From assembly GCA_002482885.1 (NCBI GenBank), contig DLGW01000006.1:1-54727 (forward strand): 54,727 bases of DNA, written 5' to 3'. Shown in pieces: positions 1 to 9,163 of the stretch (position 1 is the first letter of the stretch; every line of letters begins with the position of its first letter). Made by a program: the position numbers and the translations under genes. The stretch is from Flavobacteriaceae bacterium UBA7684 (GTDB lineage Bacteria; Bacteroidota; Bacteroidia; Flavobacteriales; Flavobacteriaceae). The notes under the pieces were generated by a model. It made no database searches and was not told where the DNA came from. It worked only from the letters and a program-made list of their open reading frames with translations.

Positions 1-1475
1 CTGTTGATGACTATGGTTCCGCTTGGTACGGCACAGGTCGGTTGGGTGACACTGCCTGCTGTTGGTACTGCTGGCGCCGTTGGGATGGCGTTGATCGTTG
101 TAGGAGATCCTGAAGATGTTACACAAGTCGCTTCAATATTGCTACGAACATACAGCGTATAATCATCTGGAGCTAAACCACTAAAAGTTCTGCTCGCTTG
201 ATAAGTAACCCCATCTAAACTATATTCTACATTGGCTTGAGCCACAATCACAATAGTTCCTGAAGGCACAGCGCAAGTGGGCTGAGTTACACTTGATGCC
301 AAAGGTTCATTTGGTGCGCCAGGTGCAGAATCAATAGTTACGTCTGCTGCCGCACTTGTGATACAGCTTGGACTCGCAATATTTCTTACACTTGGTGTAT
401 AGGCATTAGAAGCTAATCCACTAAAAACAGGACTTGCTTGATAGGCTCCTCCAATGCTATATTCTACCCCTGCTTGTGCTGTAAATTCTATGGTTCCCGT
501 TGGAACAGCACAGGTAGGTTGAGTCACATTAGCAATAGTAGGTACAGCGGGTAAAGCTGGATCTGTTAAAGTAAAATCATCTCCTCCGATATCTGAACAC
601 CCACCAAAGTCTGGATTGTTATATCGAACATTAGTGTAATTTCCAGCAGGGACAGTAATTGTTGCTACCCCACCCGATACTACTACATTGGTAAAAGCAG
701 TGCCTGCTCCATGAAAAAATCGATTGCTATAGGTACCATCATCAACACCAACTATATTTAAGGTTATGGTTCCATTACCACCACAATCTGTTGGATCTGT
801 TTTTGAACCCGATGTATATGTGGGACATAAGGTAAAAGTGGCCTTAAAATTATTACCTCCATCATTAATATAATCTATACCATCTGTACATCCAGAAGTA
901 CCGCTATTATTACCATCAATTCTAAAATAAACCTCTATTTGATATTCATTTTCATTAGCCTGAGATAAATCATGATTGAGGATACTATTTTGCCATTTTT
1001 GCCAGTTATTCACACTTGATCCAACTACGCAAGGCCCTAAACCATCGGAATAAGTTCCTCCACTACAATTTGCGAAATAAGGTAAATTGGCATCTACCCA
1101 AGAACCCGTTATCGATTTGGTCAAGTTATTAATCCTGTACATCATTTCTGGTGAACAAACATTATGAGAGGCATTGTCTTTAACTGTTTTCACCTCTCCT
1201 CCTTTAAGATTAATGGTACTTCCAAAGGCATTATGAGAACCGAAGTTTTGCCCATGAAATAAATCGGCAGCACCATTCCAAGTACCCCCTCCTGGCTCAA
1301 TAGCATTCACTTGAGCAGAGAATCCACCAATATCCTTACTTTTTACATTGTAAAATTGATCATCAAAACCTGAGCCCGTCATCCAAACTGCGGCCGCAAA
1401 AGGATCAATTTGAGCATACGAAACCACTCCTAACAAGGAAATCGCAAACAACAATAACTTACTTAATAATCTCAT
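1..1475 (-). CDS. Large secreted repeat protein, 5' part only (adhesin-like)
   Basis: An open frame reads leftward from ATG at 1475 to the window edge with no stop, so about 491 codons are present and the C-terminus lies outside. The protein begins with a signal peptide (MRLLSKLLLFAISLLG, then a cleavage region VVSYAQ). The first ~300 residues have no domain I recognise. The part nearest the window edge holds three tandem ~80-residue repeats, each with the core VTQPTCAVP.GTI followed by VEYS, YQAS, FSGL, YT and VR; the core recurs at DNA positions ~511, 274 and 34. Such repeats are common in very long flavobacterial cell-surface and gliding-type adhesins exported by T9SS. The sorting domain would be off the left edge. 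Function is inferred from architecture only. Confidence 0.8.
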   Translation of the reverse strand, partial: MRLLSKLLLFAISLLGVVSYAQIDPFAAAVWMTGSGFDDQFYNVKSKDIGGFSAQVNAIEPGGGTWNGAADLFHGQNFGSHNAFGSTINLKGGEVKTVKDNASHNVCSPEMMYRINNLTKSITGSWVDANLPYFANCSGGTYSDGLGPCVVGSSVNNWQKWQNSILNHDLSQANENEYQIEVYFRIDGNNSGTSGCTDGIDYINDGGNNFKATFTLCPTYTSGSKTDPTDCGGNGTITLNIVGVDDGTYSNRFFHGAGTAFTNVVVSGGVATITVPAGNYTNVRYNNPDFGGCSDIGGDDFTLTDPALPAVPTIANVTQPTCAVPTGTIEFTAQAGVEYSIGGAYQASPVFSGLASNAYTPSVRNIASPSCITSAAADVTIDSAPGAPNEPLASSVTQPTCAVPSGTIVIVAQANVEYSLDGVTYQASRTFSGLAPDDYTLYVRSNIEATCVTSSGSPTTINAIPTAPAVPTAGSVTQPTCAVPSGTIVIN

Positions 1476-1494
1476 AATCAATATATTTATTCTA

Positions 1495-3087
1495 TTAATT
1501 GGATACTTTTAATTCTTTATTTTGACTTGTATAATTTAAACTACTGAAAATCATTTCTGCACATTTTTCGCCATCAATGGCGGCCGAAATAATACCACCC
1601 GCATAACCTGCTCCTTCTCCACAAGGATACAATCCTTTGATTTGAATGTGTTCTAAGGTTTCTGGATTTCTAGGAATTCTTACCGGAGAGGATGTTCTAG
1701 ATTCGGGTGCATGTAAAATCGCCTCGTTGGTAAAATATCCTTTCATGGATTTATCAAATTCTTGAAATCCCATTCTTAAGGTTTCCGTTAAAAATTCTGG
1801 AAAAACTTCTCCTAATTCTATACTGGTGGTTCCTGGTACATACGATGTTTTAGGAATACTTTCTGAAACTTTTTTCTGTGAAAAATCAACCATGCGTTGA
1901 GCAGGCACTTTTTGTGTACCTCCTGCTAATTGCCATGCTTTTTGCTCGATACTTTTTTGAAACTCCATGCCCGCTAAGGCTCCAAATTGCTGAAAGGGTT
2001 CAAAATCTTTTAATCCCAATTCTACTACTATTCCTGAATTGGCGCTTATTTGATCTCTTTTGGAGGGAGACCACCCATTAGTTACTACTTCACCGGGCTC
2101 TGTAGCGCAAGGAGCAATGATTCCCCCCGGGCACATACAAAAAGAATACATGCCTCTTCCGTTAATTTGTTTAACTACACTATAAGGTGCAGGTGGCAAA
2201 TATTCACCTCTGAAATCACATTTATATTGTATAGAATCTATTAATTCTTGAGTATGTTCTGCACGAACACCTAATGCAAAAGGTTTCGCTTCTATGAAAA
2301 TATTTTTGTCATTCAACAACTGAAAAATATCTCTGGCGGAATGCCCAGTAGCTAAAATAATTTTATTAGAAGTATATTTTTGAGTATGGTTTACCATTAC
2401 TCCCACTACTTCGTCAGACTTAATTAAAATATCGGTTACCTTACTATTAAATATTACTTCGCCACCACATTGAATAATTTTTTCGCGAATGGCAGTTATT
2501 AATTGAGGTAATTTATTGGTTCCGATATGAGGATGTGCATCTACTACAATGTCTTTGGATGCTCCAAAACCGACTAATAGGTGAAGGATACGATTAACAT
2601 CTCCTCTTTTTTTAGAACGGGTATATAGTTTACCATCGGAATAGGTTCCTGCTCCTCCTTCTCCAAAACAATAATTGGAATCTGGATTTACTATATGTTC
2701 TTGGTTAATGGCTTTTAAATCTCTTCGGCGCTCTTTAACGTCTTTTCCTCTTTCTAATACAATCGGTTTTAAGCCTAGTTCAATTAAGCGCAAAGCAGCA
2801 AATAAACCTGCTGGCCCTGCTCCTATTACAATGACTTCTTTATTGTTTTTTACAAAAGGATAATTAGGCAGTTCAAACTCTTGATTAAAATTTTCGTCTT
2901 GAAAATAAACCGCTATTTTTAAATTGATTTTTACGATTTTTTGACGAGCATCAATAGATCTTTTAAGAATATTAATACAAGATATTTCTTGGGCAGAAAT
3001 CCCAAAATGAGACACCACATACTGTTGCAACAAAACCTCTTGGACTGCAATTTCTGGAGTAACTTGTATTTGAAATTCTTTTGGCAT
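1495..3087 (-). CDS. FAD-dependent dehydrogenase, COG2509-like
   Basis: A 530-residue protein. An N-terminal ~80-residue domain precedes a dinucleotide-binding motif GAGPAG at residues 89-94. A second NAD/FAD-type segment (ILATGHSARD) lies near the middle, and the C-terminus carries the usual FAD contact region (LYPCGEGAGYAGGI). The order and length match the uncharacterised FAD-dependent dehydrogenases of COG2509. The substrate is unknown; the family is cytosolic and has no signal peptide. It is a single gene, reading away from the 81-residue gene to its right, and is separated by only ~19 bases from the start of the adhesin-like gene. No unusual feature seen. Confidence 0.85.
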   Translation of the reverse strand: MPKEFQIQVTPEIAVQEVLLQQYVVSHFGISAQEISCINILKRSIDARQKIVKINLKIAVYFQDENFNQEFELPNYPFVKNNKEVIVIGAGPAGLFAALRLIELGLKPIVLERGKDVKERRRDLKAINQEHIVNPDSNYCFGEGGAGTYSDGKLYTRSKKRGDVNRILHLLVGFGASKDIVVDAHPHIGTNKLPQLITAIREKIIQCGGEVIFNSKVTDILIKSDEVVGVMVNHTQKYTSNKIILATGHSARDIFQLLNDKNIFIEAKPFALGVRAEHTQELIDSIQYKCDFRGEYLPPAPYSVVKQINGRGMYSFCMCPGGIIAPCATEPGEVVTNGWSPSKRDQISANSGIVVELGLKDFEPFQQFGALAGMEFQKSIEQKAWQLAGGTQKVPAQRMVDFSQKKVSESIPKTSYVPGTTSIELGEVFPEFLTETLRMGFQEFDKSMKGYFTNEAILHAPESRTSSPVRIPRNPETLEHIQIKGLYPCGEGAGYAGGIISAAIDGEKCAEMIFSSLNYTSQNKELKVSN

Positions 3088-3241
3088 TTTGTATTATCAA
3101 AAATGGAATTTTTAAAAAAGAAATTAACTCAACTATCGTAATATTCATTAGTCATAGACTGGGCAAGTTAAAACAAATTTTATAAAAGAATTAACAAAGT
3201 TTTTAACAAAAACCCAAATGTTCCTTTATACCCAAAAAAGT

Positions 3242-3279
3242 CATAAGTGGGCGATTTTTCCGCATAAGTGGGCGATTTT
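3242..3279. repeat. Two 17-bp direct repeats 21 bp apart, upstream of a -7 box
   Basis: The 17-mer CATAAGTGGGCGATTTT occurs at 3242-3258 and again at 3263-3279. The 21-bp period is two helical turns, so both copies face the same side of the DNA. They end four bases before a TATTTTTG -7 box. The pattern looks like a tandem operator for a dimeric regulator; that role is inferred. Confidence 0.7.
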
Positions 3280-3283
3280 ATAT

Positions 3284-3291
3284 TATTTTTG
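3284..3291 (+). promoter_or_regulatory. Predicted -7 box for the 81-residue gene
   Basis: TATTTTTG fits the Bacteroidota -7 consensus TAnnTTTG and lies 53 bases before the ATG at 3345. The -33 region is occupied by the direct repeats at 3242-3279. Confidence 0.5.
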
Positions 3292-3344
3292 ATTTTTGCC
3301 CACTAAAAAACGGATTTACTTGTTAATAAAATCAACTTAAAAAA

Positions 3345-3590
3345 ATGTCTGAAAGCGCCATCAAACTCATTTGGGATTTTAAGGGAAGTACCGCACAAAA
3401 AATTGCCGAGCATCATGCCAAACATTTAAAAGAATATTGCATCATGCATCAAACTGAGTATACAATTACTGGGATGGAAATCATTCACGAAATGCACTGC
3501 ATCGCTTATATGGTAATCAGTAAAAAAGAAATGATTCCTATTAGAGACGCTTTAAAGCCGCAAAGAGCCGTCGTCTACGAAAACGAATAA
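3345..3590 (+). CDS. Small conserved-looking protein of unknown function
   Basis: An 81-residue soluble protein that starts MSESAIKLIWDFKG and is rich in His and Glu. It contains HHAKHLKEYC (residues ~23-32) and IIHEMHCIAYMV (~46-57). There is no signal peptide or membrane segment. I do not recognise the family. The predicted size, start and surrounding promoter are all coherent, so I take it as a real gene. It is probably monocistronic, since the next gene starts 81 bases downstream after an AT-rich gap. The His/Cys pairs could bind a metal, but nothing proves it. The tandem operator-like repeats in front of it suggest dedicated control. Confidence 0.65.
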   Translation: MSESAIKLIWDFKGSTAQKIAEHHAKHLKEYCIMHQTEYTITGMEIIHEMHCIAYMVISKKEMIPIRDALKPQRAVVYENE

Positions 3591-3671
3591 GTGCTTAATT
3601 GAAGATAGTTACCTTATTTTTTAAATAATTTTCTTATTTTTCATCCATCATCTTAAACCATATTTAATACT

Positions 3672-4583
3672 ATGAAAAAATTAATCTATGTATTCCTATT
3701 CCTTTTTGTAGGCGTTTGGGCGTGGTCTGTTCAAGGACAAGAAAAAATCATTGCCATTGACAATTTTAAATCTAAATATGTAGCACCCAGAAAAATAGAA
3801 ATCTTTTTACCCAGAGAATACGAAAAAAACAGAAGCAGAAAATTCCCCGTATTATACATGCACGACGGACAAAACGTTTTTAATGCCAGTTCCGCCTACG
3901 GAGGAGTCGCTTGGGAAGCTGATGAAACTGCCCGAAAAATGTTTAAAAATGTAGATGTTTTACCTTTTATTATTGTAGCCATTTGGAATACCGAAGCCCG
4001 TTTTCATGAGTATTTTCCTGAAAAAGCTTTAAAATTAATGACCCCAGAAGATCGAGATGCCATGGAAGCCCAACGAATTGCTCGTGGAGCGGTGGAATCT
4101 CCGTTTTTAGGAGACAATTATTTAAAATTTATTGTGAATGAATTGAAACCTTATATAGATGAAAATTACCGAACCGAAGATGATCGTGACAACACCGCTA
4201 TTTGCGGAAGTTCTATGGGGGGATTAATTTCTATTTATGCCTTGTGTGAATATCCAAAAGTATTCGGTAAAGCTGCTTGTTTGTCTACCCACTGGCCTAT
4301 TCTATTCAATAATGACAACATGAATCCTTCAGAAGCAGTCAGAAAATACCTAACGGAAAAACTACCCAAAGCAGGCGACCACAAAATCTATTTCGATTAC
4401 GGCACCAAAACTTTAGACCAATTTTATGAAGTTCATCAAATGAAAGTAGATGAGATTATGAAATTCAAAAAATATAAAAAGGATAAAGATTGGGTAACTA
4501 AAAAATATGAAGGCGCCGAACACAACGAAAAATCTTGGCAAGAACGTTTACCTGTTGTTTTTAAATTCTTATTCATCAAGTAA
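3672..4583 (+). CDS. Secreted alpha/beta hydrolase, esterase family
   Basis: A 303-residue protein with an N-terminal signal peptide ending near WSVQGQ. It has the fold order of PF00756-type esterases: an early strand (FPVLYMHDGQNVF), the nucleophile elbow GSSMGG with its Ser, and a late His in GAEHNEKSW. Members cleave esters of sugars, siderophores or acyl groups, and the substrate here cannot be told. It is the first gene of a tight operon: the next gene (M1 peptidase) starts two bases after its stop, followed by an overlapping M28 peptidase. That suggests a periplasmic or surface degradation set. Confidence 0.85.
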   Translation: MKKLIYVFLFLFVGVWAWSVQGQEKIIAIDNFKSKYVAPRKIEIFLPREYEKNRSRKFPVLYMHDGQNVFNASSAYGGVAWEADETARKMFKNVDVLPFIIVAIWNTEARFHEYFPEKALKLMTPEDRDAMEAQRIARGAVESPFLGDNYLKFIVNELKPYIDENYRTEDDRDNTAICGSSMGGLISIYALCEYPKVFGKAACLSTHWPILFNNDNMNPSEAVRKYLTEKLPKAGDHKIYFDYGTKTLDQFYEVHQMKVDEIMKFKKYKKDKDWVTKKYEGAEHNEKSWQERLPVVFKFLFIK

Positions 4584-4585
4584 GA

Positions 4586-6205
4586 ATGAATTTAAGTTGG
4601 GTTTTAGTTTGTTGTGGATTATATGCTGCGTGTTATGGTCAAGAAAAATTTACCCGTGCCGATTCTTTACAAGGCAGCTTGCGTTTTGAAAGAACCAACT
4701 TTAACGTATTAAGGTACAGCCTAAATATTACCGTAAATCCAGCAGAAAAAAGCATTCAAGGTTTTAACGAAATTAAGTTTTTGGTGGTAGAAAACACTCA
4801 AAAAATTCAATTGGATTTATTTGAAAATATGCGTGTAGACTCCATTGTTTGGAATCATCATAAATTGAATTATACCTGTGAATATGATGCTGTGTTTATT
4901 GACTTTCCTGAAGTACTTATAAAAAATAGTGCTCAAAAACTTCAATTTTATTATTCGGGAAAACCCCATGAAGCCGAAAATGCGCCTTGGGATGGTGGTT
5001 TTGTTTGGAAAAAAGATGCCAACAATAAAGATTGGGTGGGTGTAGCGGTACAAGGTACAGGAGCCAGTTTATGGTATCCGGTAAAAGATCATCAAACCGA
5101 TGAACCAGAACAAGGTGCTAGCATCAAAGTGGCGGTTCCTAACGGATTAATGAATGTTTCTAACGGAAGATTTTTAGGGAGCGAAGATTTAAAAAATGGC
5201 TACACCCGTTGGGATTGGGAAGTTAAAAATCCGATAAACAATTACACTATTACTGTAAACATTGGGGATTATGTTCATTTTGGAGAAAACTACAAAGGAC
5301 TGGATTTAGACTATTATGTGTTGCGTAACAATCTTGAAAAAGCCAAAATACATTTTGAAGAAGTCAAGCCCATGTTGGATTGTTTCCAAACCAAATTTGG
5401 CAAATTTCCTTTTTGGGAAGATGGTTATAAATTGGCGGAAACGCCCTACTTAGGCATGGAACACCAATCCGCCATTGCTTACGGAAATCAGTATAAAAAA
5501 GGCTATTTAGGCCGAGATATTTCGGGTACGGGTGTAGGTTTGTTATTCGATTACATTACCATACACGAAAGCGGACACGAATGGTTTGGCAACAGCATCA
5601 CCTCTAAAGATATTGCCGATATGTGGATACACGAAGGCTTTACTACCTACACCGAAAGTGTGTTTGTAGAATGTCAGTTTGGTTACGAAAAAGCTTTAGA
5701 ATATCTAAAAGGACAACGCCGAGGCATTTCCAACAAAAAACCCATTATTGGGCAATTTGGGGTAAACTTTAAAACGGGTAATTCCGACATGTATTATAAA
5801 GGCGCTTTGATGTTGCATACGTTAAGAAGCGTAATCAATAATGATGAATTGTGGTGGAAAATTTTATTAGATTATTCGCAAACTTACAAACACCAAATTA
5901 TTGACACCCAAACCGTAATTGACTTTTTTAATCAAACCACTGGGAAAAATTTAACCGCTATTTTTAATCAATATTTACAGTATAAAAACCCTCCTATTTT
6001 GGAGTTAAAATCCACCAAAGGAAAAGTTTATTACCGATGGAAAACCGACGAGAAAAACTTTAATATGCCTATTGAGATCACTTTTGAAAATCAAACCTAT
6101 CGTTGGGAAGCTGATAATCAATGGCAAAAATCAACCCTAAAAACCAAAGACTTAAACAATATTAAACTCGTAAGCGAACGCTTTTACGTATTATTAGAAT
6201 GGTAA
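4586..6205 (+). CDS. M1 family metallopeptidase (aminopeptidase N-like), secreted
   Basis: A 539-residue protein with a signal peptide (cleavage near CYGQEK). The zinc site is HESGHEWFGN with the third ligand Glu in WIHEGFTTYTES, the usual spacing for the M1 family. The substrate-recognition element appears as LGMEHQS instead of the textbook GAMEN, a variant seen in bacterial M1 members. It would trim N-terminal residues from peptides in the periplasm or outside the cell. It starts two bases after the esterase stop and its last seven bases overlap the first possible start of the M28 gene, so the three are translated together. Confidence 0.9.
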   Translation: MNLSWVLVCCGLYAACYGQEKFTRADSLQGSLRFERTNFNVLRYSLNITVNPAEKSIQGFNEIKFLVVENTQKIQLDLFENMRVDSIVWNHHKLNYTCEYDAVFIDFPEVLIKNSAQKLQFYYSGKPHEAENAPWDGGFVWKKDANNKDWVGVAVQGTGASLWYPVKDHQTDEPEQGASIKVAVPNGLMNVSNGRFLGSEDLKNGYTRWDWEVKNPINNYTITVNIGDYVHFGENYKGLDLDYYVLRNNLEKAKIHFEEVKPMLDCFQTKFGKFPFWEDGYKLAETPYLGMEHQSAIAYGNQYKKGYLGRDISGTGVGLLFDYITIHESGHEWFGNSITSKDIADMWIHEGFTTYTESVFVECQFGYEKALEYLKGQRRGISNKKPIIGQFGVNFKTGNSDMYYKGALMLHTLRSVINNDELWWKILLDYSQTYKHQIIDTQTVIDFFNQTTGKNLTAIFNQYLQYKNPPILELKSTKGKVYYRWKTDEKNFNMPIEITFENQTYRWEADNQWQKSTLKTKDLNNIKLVSERFYVLLEW

Positions 6206-6216
6206 AAATAACCCTC

Positions 6217-7239
6217 ATGAACAAAATATTTTACATCCCATTATTAGCCCTATTTATTATATCGTGCAACTGTACCAAAAAGACCGCCGAAGCCAAAAAT
6301 GACATCAACACCTATTTAAAAACCATCACGGCTAGTGACCTAAAAAAACACCTGACCGTGATTGCATCAGACGACATGCAAGGCAGAAACACAGGTGAAC
6401 CTGGGCAAAAAAAAGCAGCGCAATACCTAGCAGATTATTATAAAAAAACGAATATTTCGTACCCAAAAGGAGCGACGGCTTACTTTCAAAAAATACCCTC
6501 TAAATACTTTTTAAAAGCGTTTAGTCCTAAACTAGGCGATTCCGAAAATGTTTGGGCATTTATAGAAGGAAGCGAAAAACCCGAAGAAGTTTTAGTAATT
6601 TCGGCACACTACGACCACGTAGGCATGAAAAACGGAGAAGTTTATAATGGAGCCGATGACAATGGTTCAGGAACCTCATCTATACTAGAAATTGCCGAAG
6701 CCTTTGCCTTGGCTAAAAAAAACGGTGCAGGCCCTAAACGTTCCATTTTATTTTTACACGTTACAGGCGAAGAACACGGATTACACGGTTCGCGATACTA
6801 CACCGAAAACCCTATTTTTCCACTCGCCAACACCATCGCCGATTTAAATATAGACATGGTCGGTCGCCGAGACGATTTACACCCTAATACCAACAATTAC
6901 ATCTACTTGATTGGTTCCGACCGATTGAGCACCGATTTGCACAACATATCCGAAGAAGCCAATAAAAAATATGCACAATTAGAATTAGATTATAAGTATA
7001 ATGCTGAAGACGATCCGAATCGTTTTTATTACCGTTCCGACCATTACAACTTTGCCAAAAATGGCATCCCATCCTTATTTTATTTTAACGGAACACACGA
7101 CGATTACCACCAACCCACCGACGATGTTAGCAAAATAGAATTCGATGCCCTACAAAAACGCGTGCAACTGATTTTTGCCACCGCTTGGGAATTAGCCAAT
7201 AGAGAAAACAAACCTGTTGTAGATAAACCTATTAAATAA
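6217..7239 (+). CDS. M28 family peptidase, lipoprotein
   Basis: I chose the ATG at 6217 over the in-frame ATG at 6199, because it gives a clean lipoprotein signal (MNKIFYIPLLALFIISC) with a lipobox ISC; the earlier start adds six residues and overlaps the previous gene. The 340-residue protein has the two-zinc site of the M28 family: HYDHVG, ADDNGSG, GEEHGLHGS, IDMVGR and RSDHYNF in the right order. It should remove amino acids from peptides at the cell envelope, anchored by lipid. It is the last gene of the esterase-M1-M28 operon. Confidence 0.88.
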   Translation: MNKIFYIPLLALFIISCNCTKKTAEAKNDINTYLKTITASDLKKHLTVIASDDMQGRNTGEPGQKKAAQYLADYYKKTNISYPKGATAYFQKIPSKYFLKAFSPKLGDSENVWAFIEGSEKPEEVLVISAHYDHVGMKNGEVYNGADDNGSGTSSILEIAEAFALAKKNGAGPKRSILFLHVTGEEHGLHGSRYYTENPIFPLANTIADLNIDMVGRRDDLHPNTNNYIYLIGSDRLSTDLHNISEEANKKYAQLELDYKYNAEDDPNRFYYRSDHYNFAKNGIPSLFYFNGTHDDYHQPTDDVSKIEFDALQKRVQLIFATAWELANRENKPVVDKPIK

Positions 7240-7270
7240 TTGGGTGTTCCCTAATTAAAAGACTTTAATC

Positions 7271-7948
7271 ATGATTAACCCCACTACCCTACATTTTTTA
7301 AGTGAGTTAAAATTAAACAACAACAAAGATTGGTTTACGGTTCATAAAAGTGATTACACGCTTGCCTTAGAAAATATGATTGAGTTTGCAGACGATGTTA
7401 TTGCGCAAATGAGTAAACACGATGTATTGGAAAATACTTCGGGCAAAAAAAGTTTGTATCGCATATATAAAGACGTGCGATTTAGTAAAGACAAAACACC
7501 TTATAACCCAAGGTTTTCTTTTGGTTTACAACGGGCATCTGCGGAAAGACGTGGCGGTTATTACGTTCATATTGAACCTGGAAATAGTTTTATAGGTTGT
7601 GGATTTTTTGCCCCAAACCCCGAAGATTTAAAACGCATTCGCTTAGATATTGCTTCTAATTATGACGAATGGGAAGCGATTTTACAATCTAAAAACATCA
7701 AAGAAAATTTTGGGACATTAACCGGAGAAAAAGTACTTACTGCACCTAAAGGATTTTCAAAAGACCATCCAGCCATTGAATTGTTGCGCTTTAAACAATA
7801 TTTACTCATAAGAAACTACACCGATGCTGAAGTAATGGCTCCTGACTTTGCCACAGAAGTCAATCGGGTTTTAAAATCAGTACGGGGTTATTTTGATTAT
7901 ATGAGTGAAGTACTGACTACGAATGTAAATGGAGAGTCTGTTTTATAA
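7271..7948 (+). CDS. DUF2461 (TIGR02453) family protein
   Basis: A 225-residue soluble protein. The start INPTTLHFLSELKLNNNKDWF, then YRIYKDVRFSKDKTPYN and GGYYVHIEPG, are the conserved blocks of the DUF2461 / TIGR02453 family. Its molecular role is unknown. No signal peptide. It lies 31 bases after the M28 gene and may be read from the same transcript. A dispersed repeat element (7951-8045) begins directly after its stop. Confidence 0.85.
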   Translation: MINPTTLHFLSELKLNNNKDWFTVHKSDYTLALENMIEFADDVIAQMSKHDVLENTSGKKSLYRIYKDVRFSKDKTPYNPRFSFGLQRASAERRGGYYVHIEPGNSFIGCGFFAPNPEDLKRIRLDIASNYDEWEAILQSKNIKENFGTLTGEKVLTAPKGFSKDHPAIELLRFKQYLLIRNYTDAEVMAPDFATEVNRVLKSVRGYFDYMSEVLTTNVNGESVL

Positions 7949-7950
7949 CT

Positions 7951-8045
7951 GGAATCAGCCCCCGATAGCAGCGATATCCTTTAAAAAAAGACTTTGAGAA
8001 AAGACTTTTTTTAAAGATTTAGCGGATAGCGGGAAATGGATGCCA
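7951..8045. repeat. Dispersed element, family A, copy 1
   Basis: The element reads GCCCCCGATAGCAGCGATATCC, then a hairpin (CTTTAAAAAAAG paired with CTTTTTTTAAAG), then AGCGGATAGCGGGAAATGG and ATGCC. The same flanks with a different central hairpin recur at 15961-16053. It fills the gap between two convergent genes and could act as a 3' end structure for both. Confidence 0.8.
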
Positions 8046-8055
8046 AACTAAAAAA

Positions 8056-8946
8056 TTAGTTTTTTTTATAATTCGTAATGAATACACCTGCAATAATTAA
8101 TATCGTTGCAATGATAAAGTCGGTAGTGATGACTTCGTCTAAAAGTAACCACCCTAAAAATACGGCGATAATGGTATTCACATAACTTAGTATAGAAACT
8201 TGTACAGCTGTGACTCTTTTGAGTGCATAGTGGTAACTAAAAAAAGTGATTACCGAACCAAAAATGGCTAAATAAACCACGGCATAAAAACTTTTAGCGG
8301 TCCAAGTATGAACATTAATATTTTCGGTAAATGTAAACGCCAACGCACACTGAATAATGGCAGAAATCAAAAATTGATAAAACAAATCGAGCGCAATGGT
8401 ATTGGTTTTATGGGTATGTATTTTGGTATAAACTACCCCCGATGACCAACCTAAAATTCCGATACTTAAAAACAAGATTCCTGTTTTGTAATTGGGGTCT
8501 AAAATGTCCCCTAGTCCATCTTTAAAAATAAAAACCACACCCAAAAACCCCACGATTACTCCTATAAAACCTTTCAGTTTTAATTTTTGTAATCCTACTA
8601 AAACGCTTCCTATAAAAATAACCAACGGACATAAAGCACTTAATATAGAAGTTAATCCACTGGGCAAAGTTTGCTCGGACATAGTGGTAAATCCATTAGC
8701 AATCACAATCATCAAAACAGCCGCAATAACATGATGTTTTAAATTTTTAAAACCTATCCAAGTAAATTGTTTATGATACCAAACGATTGAACCTACAATT
8801 ATCGTAGCGATTCCTTGTCTGATAGTAGTCACAAACCAAGGTGGAATACTTTCCACCGCTACTCGAATACCCAAATAAGTAGTTCCCCAAACTATTGCTA
8901 TTACAGCTAAAGAAAGAAGTAATTTATAATCTGTTTGGGAATTCAT
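8056..8946 (-). CDS. EamA/DMT-type transporter
   Basis: A 296-residue integral membrane protein with about ten predicted helices in two EamA halves. The first starts VIAIVWGTTYLGIRVAVE and the second follows the loop near residue 150. The family exports amino acids, purines or other metabolites, and the substrate is not visible here. It is single, convergent with the DUF2461 gene and preceded by its own -7 box at 8967-8974. Confidence 0.88.
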   Translation of the reverse strand: MNSQTDYKLLLSLAVIAIVWGTTYLGIRVAVESIPPWFVTTIRQGIATIIVGSIVWYHKQFTWIGFKNLKHHVIAAVLMIVIANGFTTMSEQTLPSGLTSILSALCPLVIFIGSVLVGLQKLKLKGFIGVIVGFLGVVFIFKDGLGDILDPNYKTGILFLSIGILGWSSGVVYTKIHTHKTNTIALDLFYQFLISAIIQCALAFTFTENINVHTWTAKSFYAVVYLAIFGSVITFFSYHYALKRVTAVQVSILSYVNTIIAVFLGWLLLDEVITTDFIIATILIIAGVFITNYKKN

Positions 8947-8966
8947 ATTTTGGTTTTTAAAGAACG

Positions 8967-8974
8967 CAAAGGTA
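8967..8974 (-). promoter_or_regulatory. Predicted -7 box for the EamA gene
   Basis: On the minus strand this reads TACCTTTG, a match to TAnnTTTG, 20 bases before the EamA start codon. A TTG triplet lies 15 bp further upstream, somewhat closer than the usual -33 element. Confidence 0.5.
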
Positions 8975-9163
8975 AGGGGTTTTAATTTGCAAAAAAGTCA
9001 AATTGCTTGTTACTCCAAATTTGATTTTGCGTTATTCGGCTTTTTATTATGCTGAAATAAGATTAACGGATAAGACTATTGGCAAAATTAATACCTAAAC
9101 ACACGCATAGTTAGCAAACAAAAGCTAAGTTTGTTTAATATTAAAACTAAAATATTAAACAAA

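Noticed and set aside
7264..7277. Perfect palindrome TTAATCATGATTAA over the start codon of the DUF2461 gene
   Set aside because: It is formed by the start codon and AT-rich neighbours; no promoter box or second copy is nearby, and it lacks the spacer of the operator at 51196. Likely chance.
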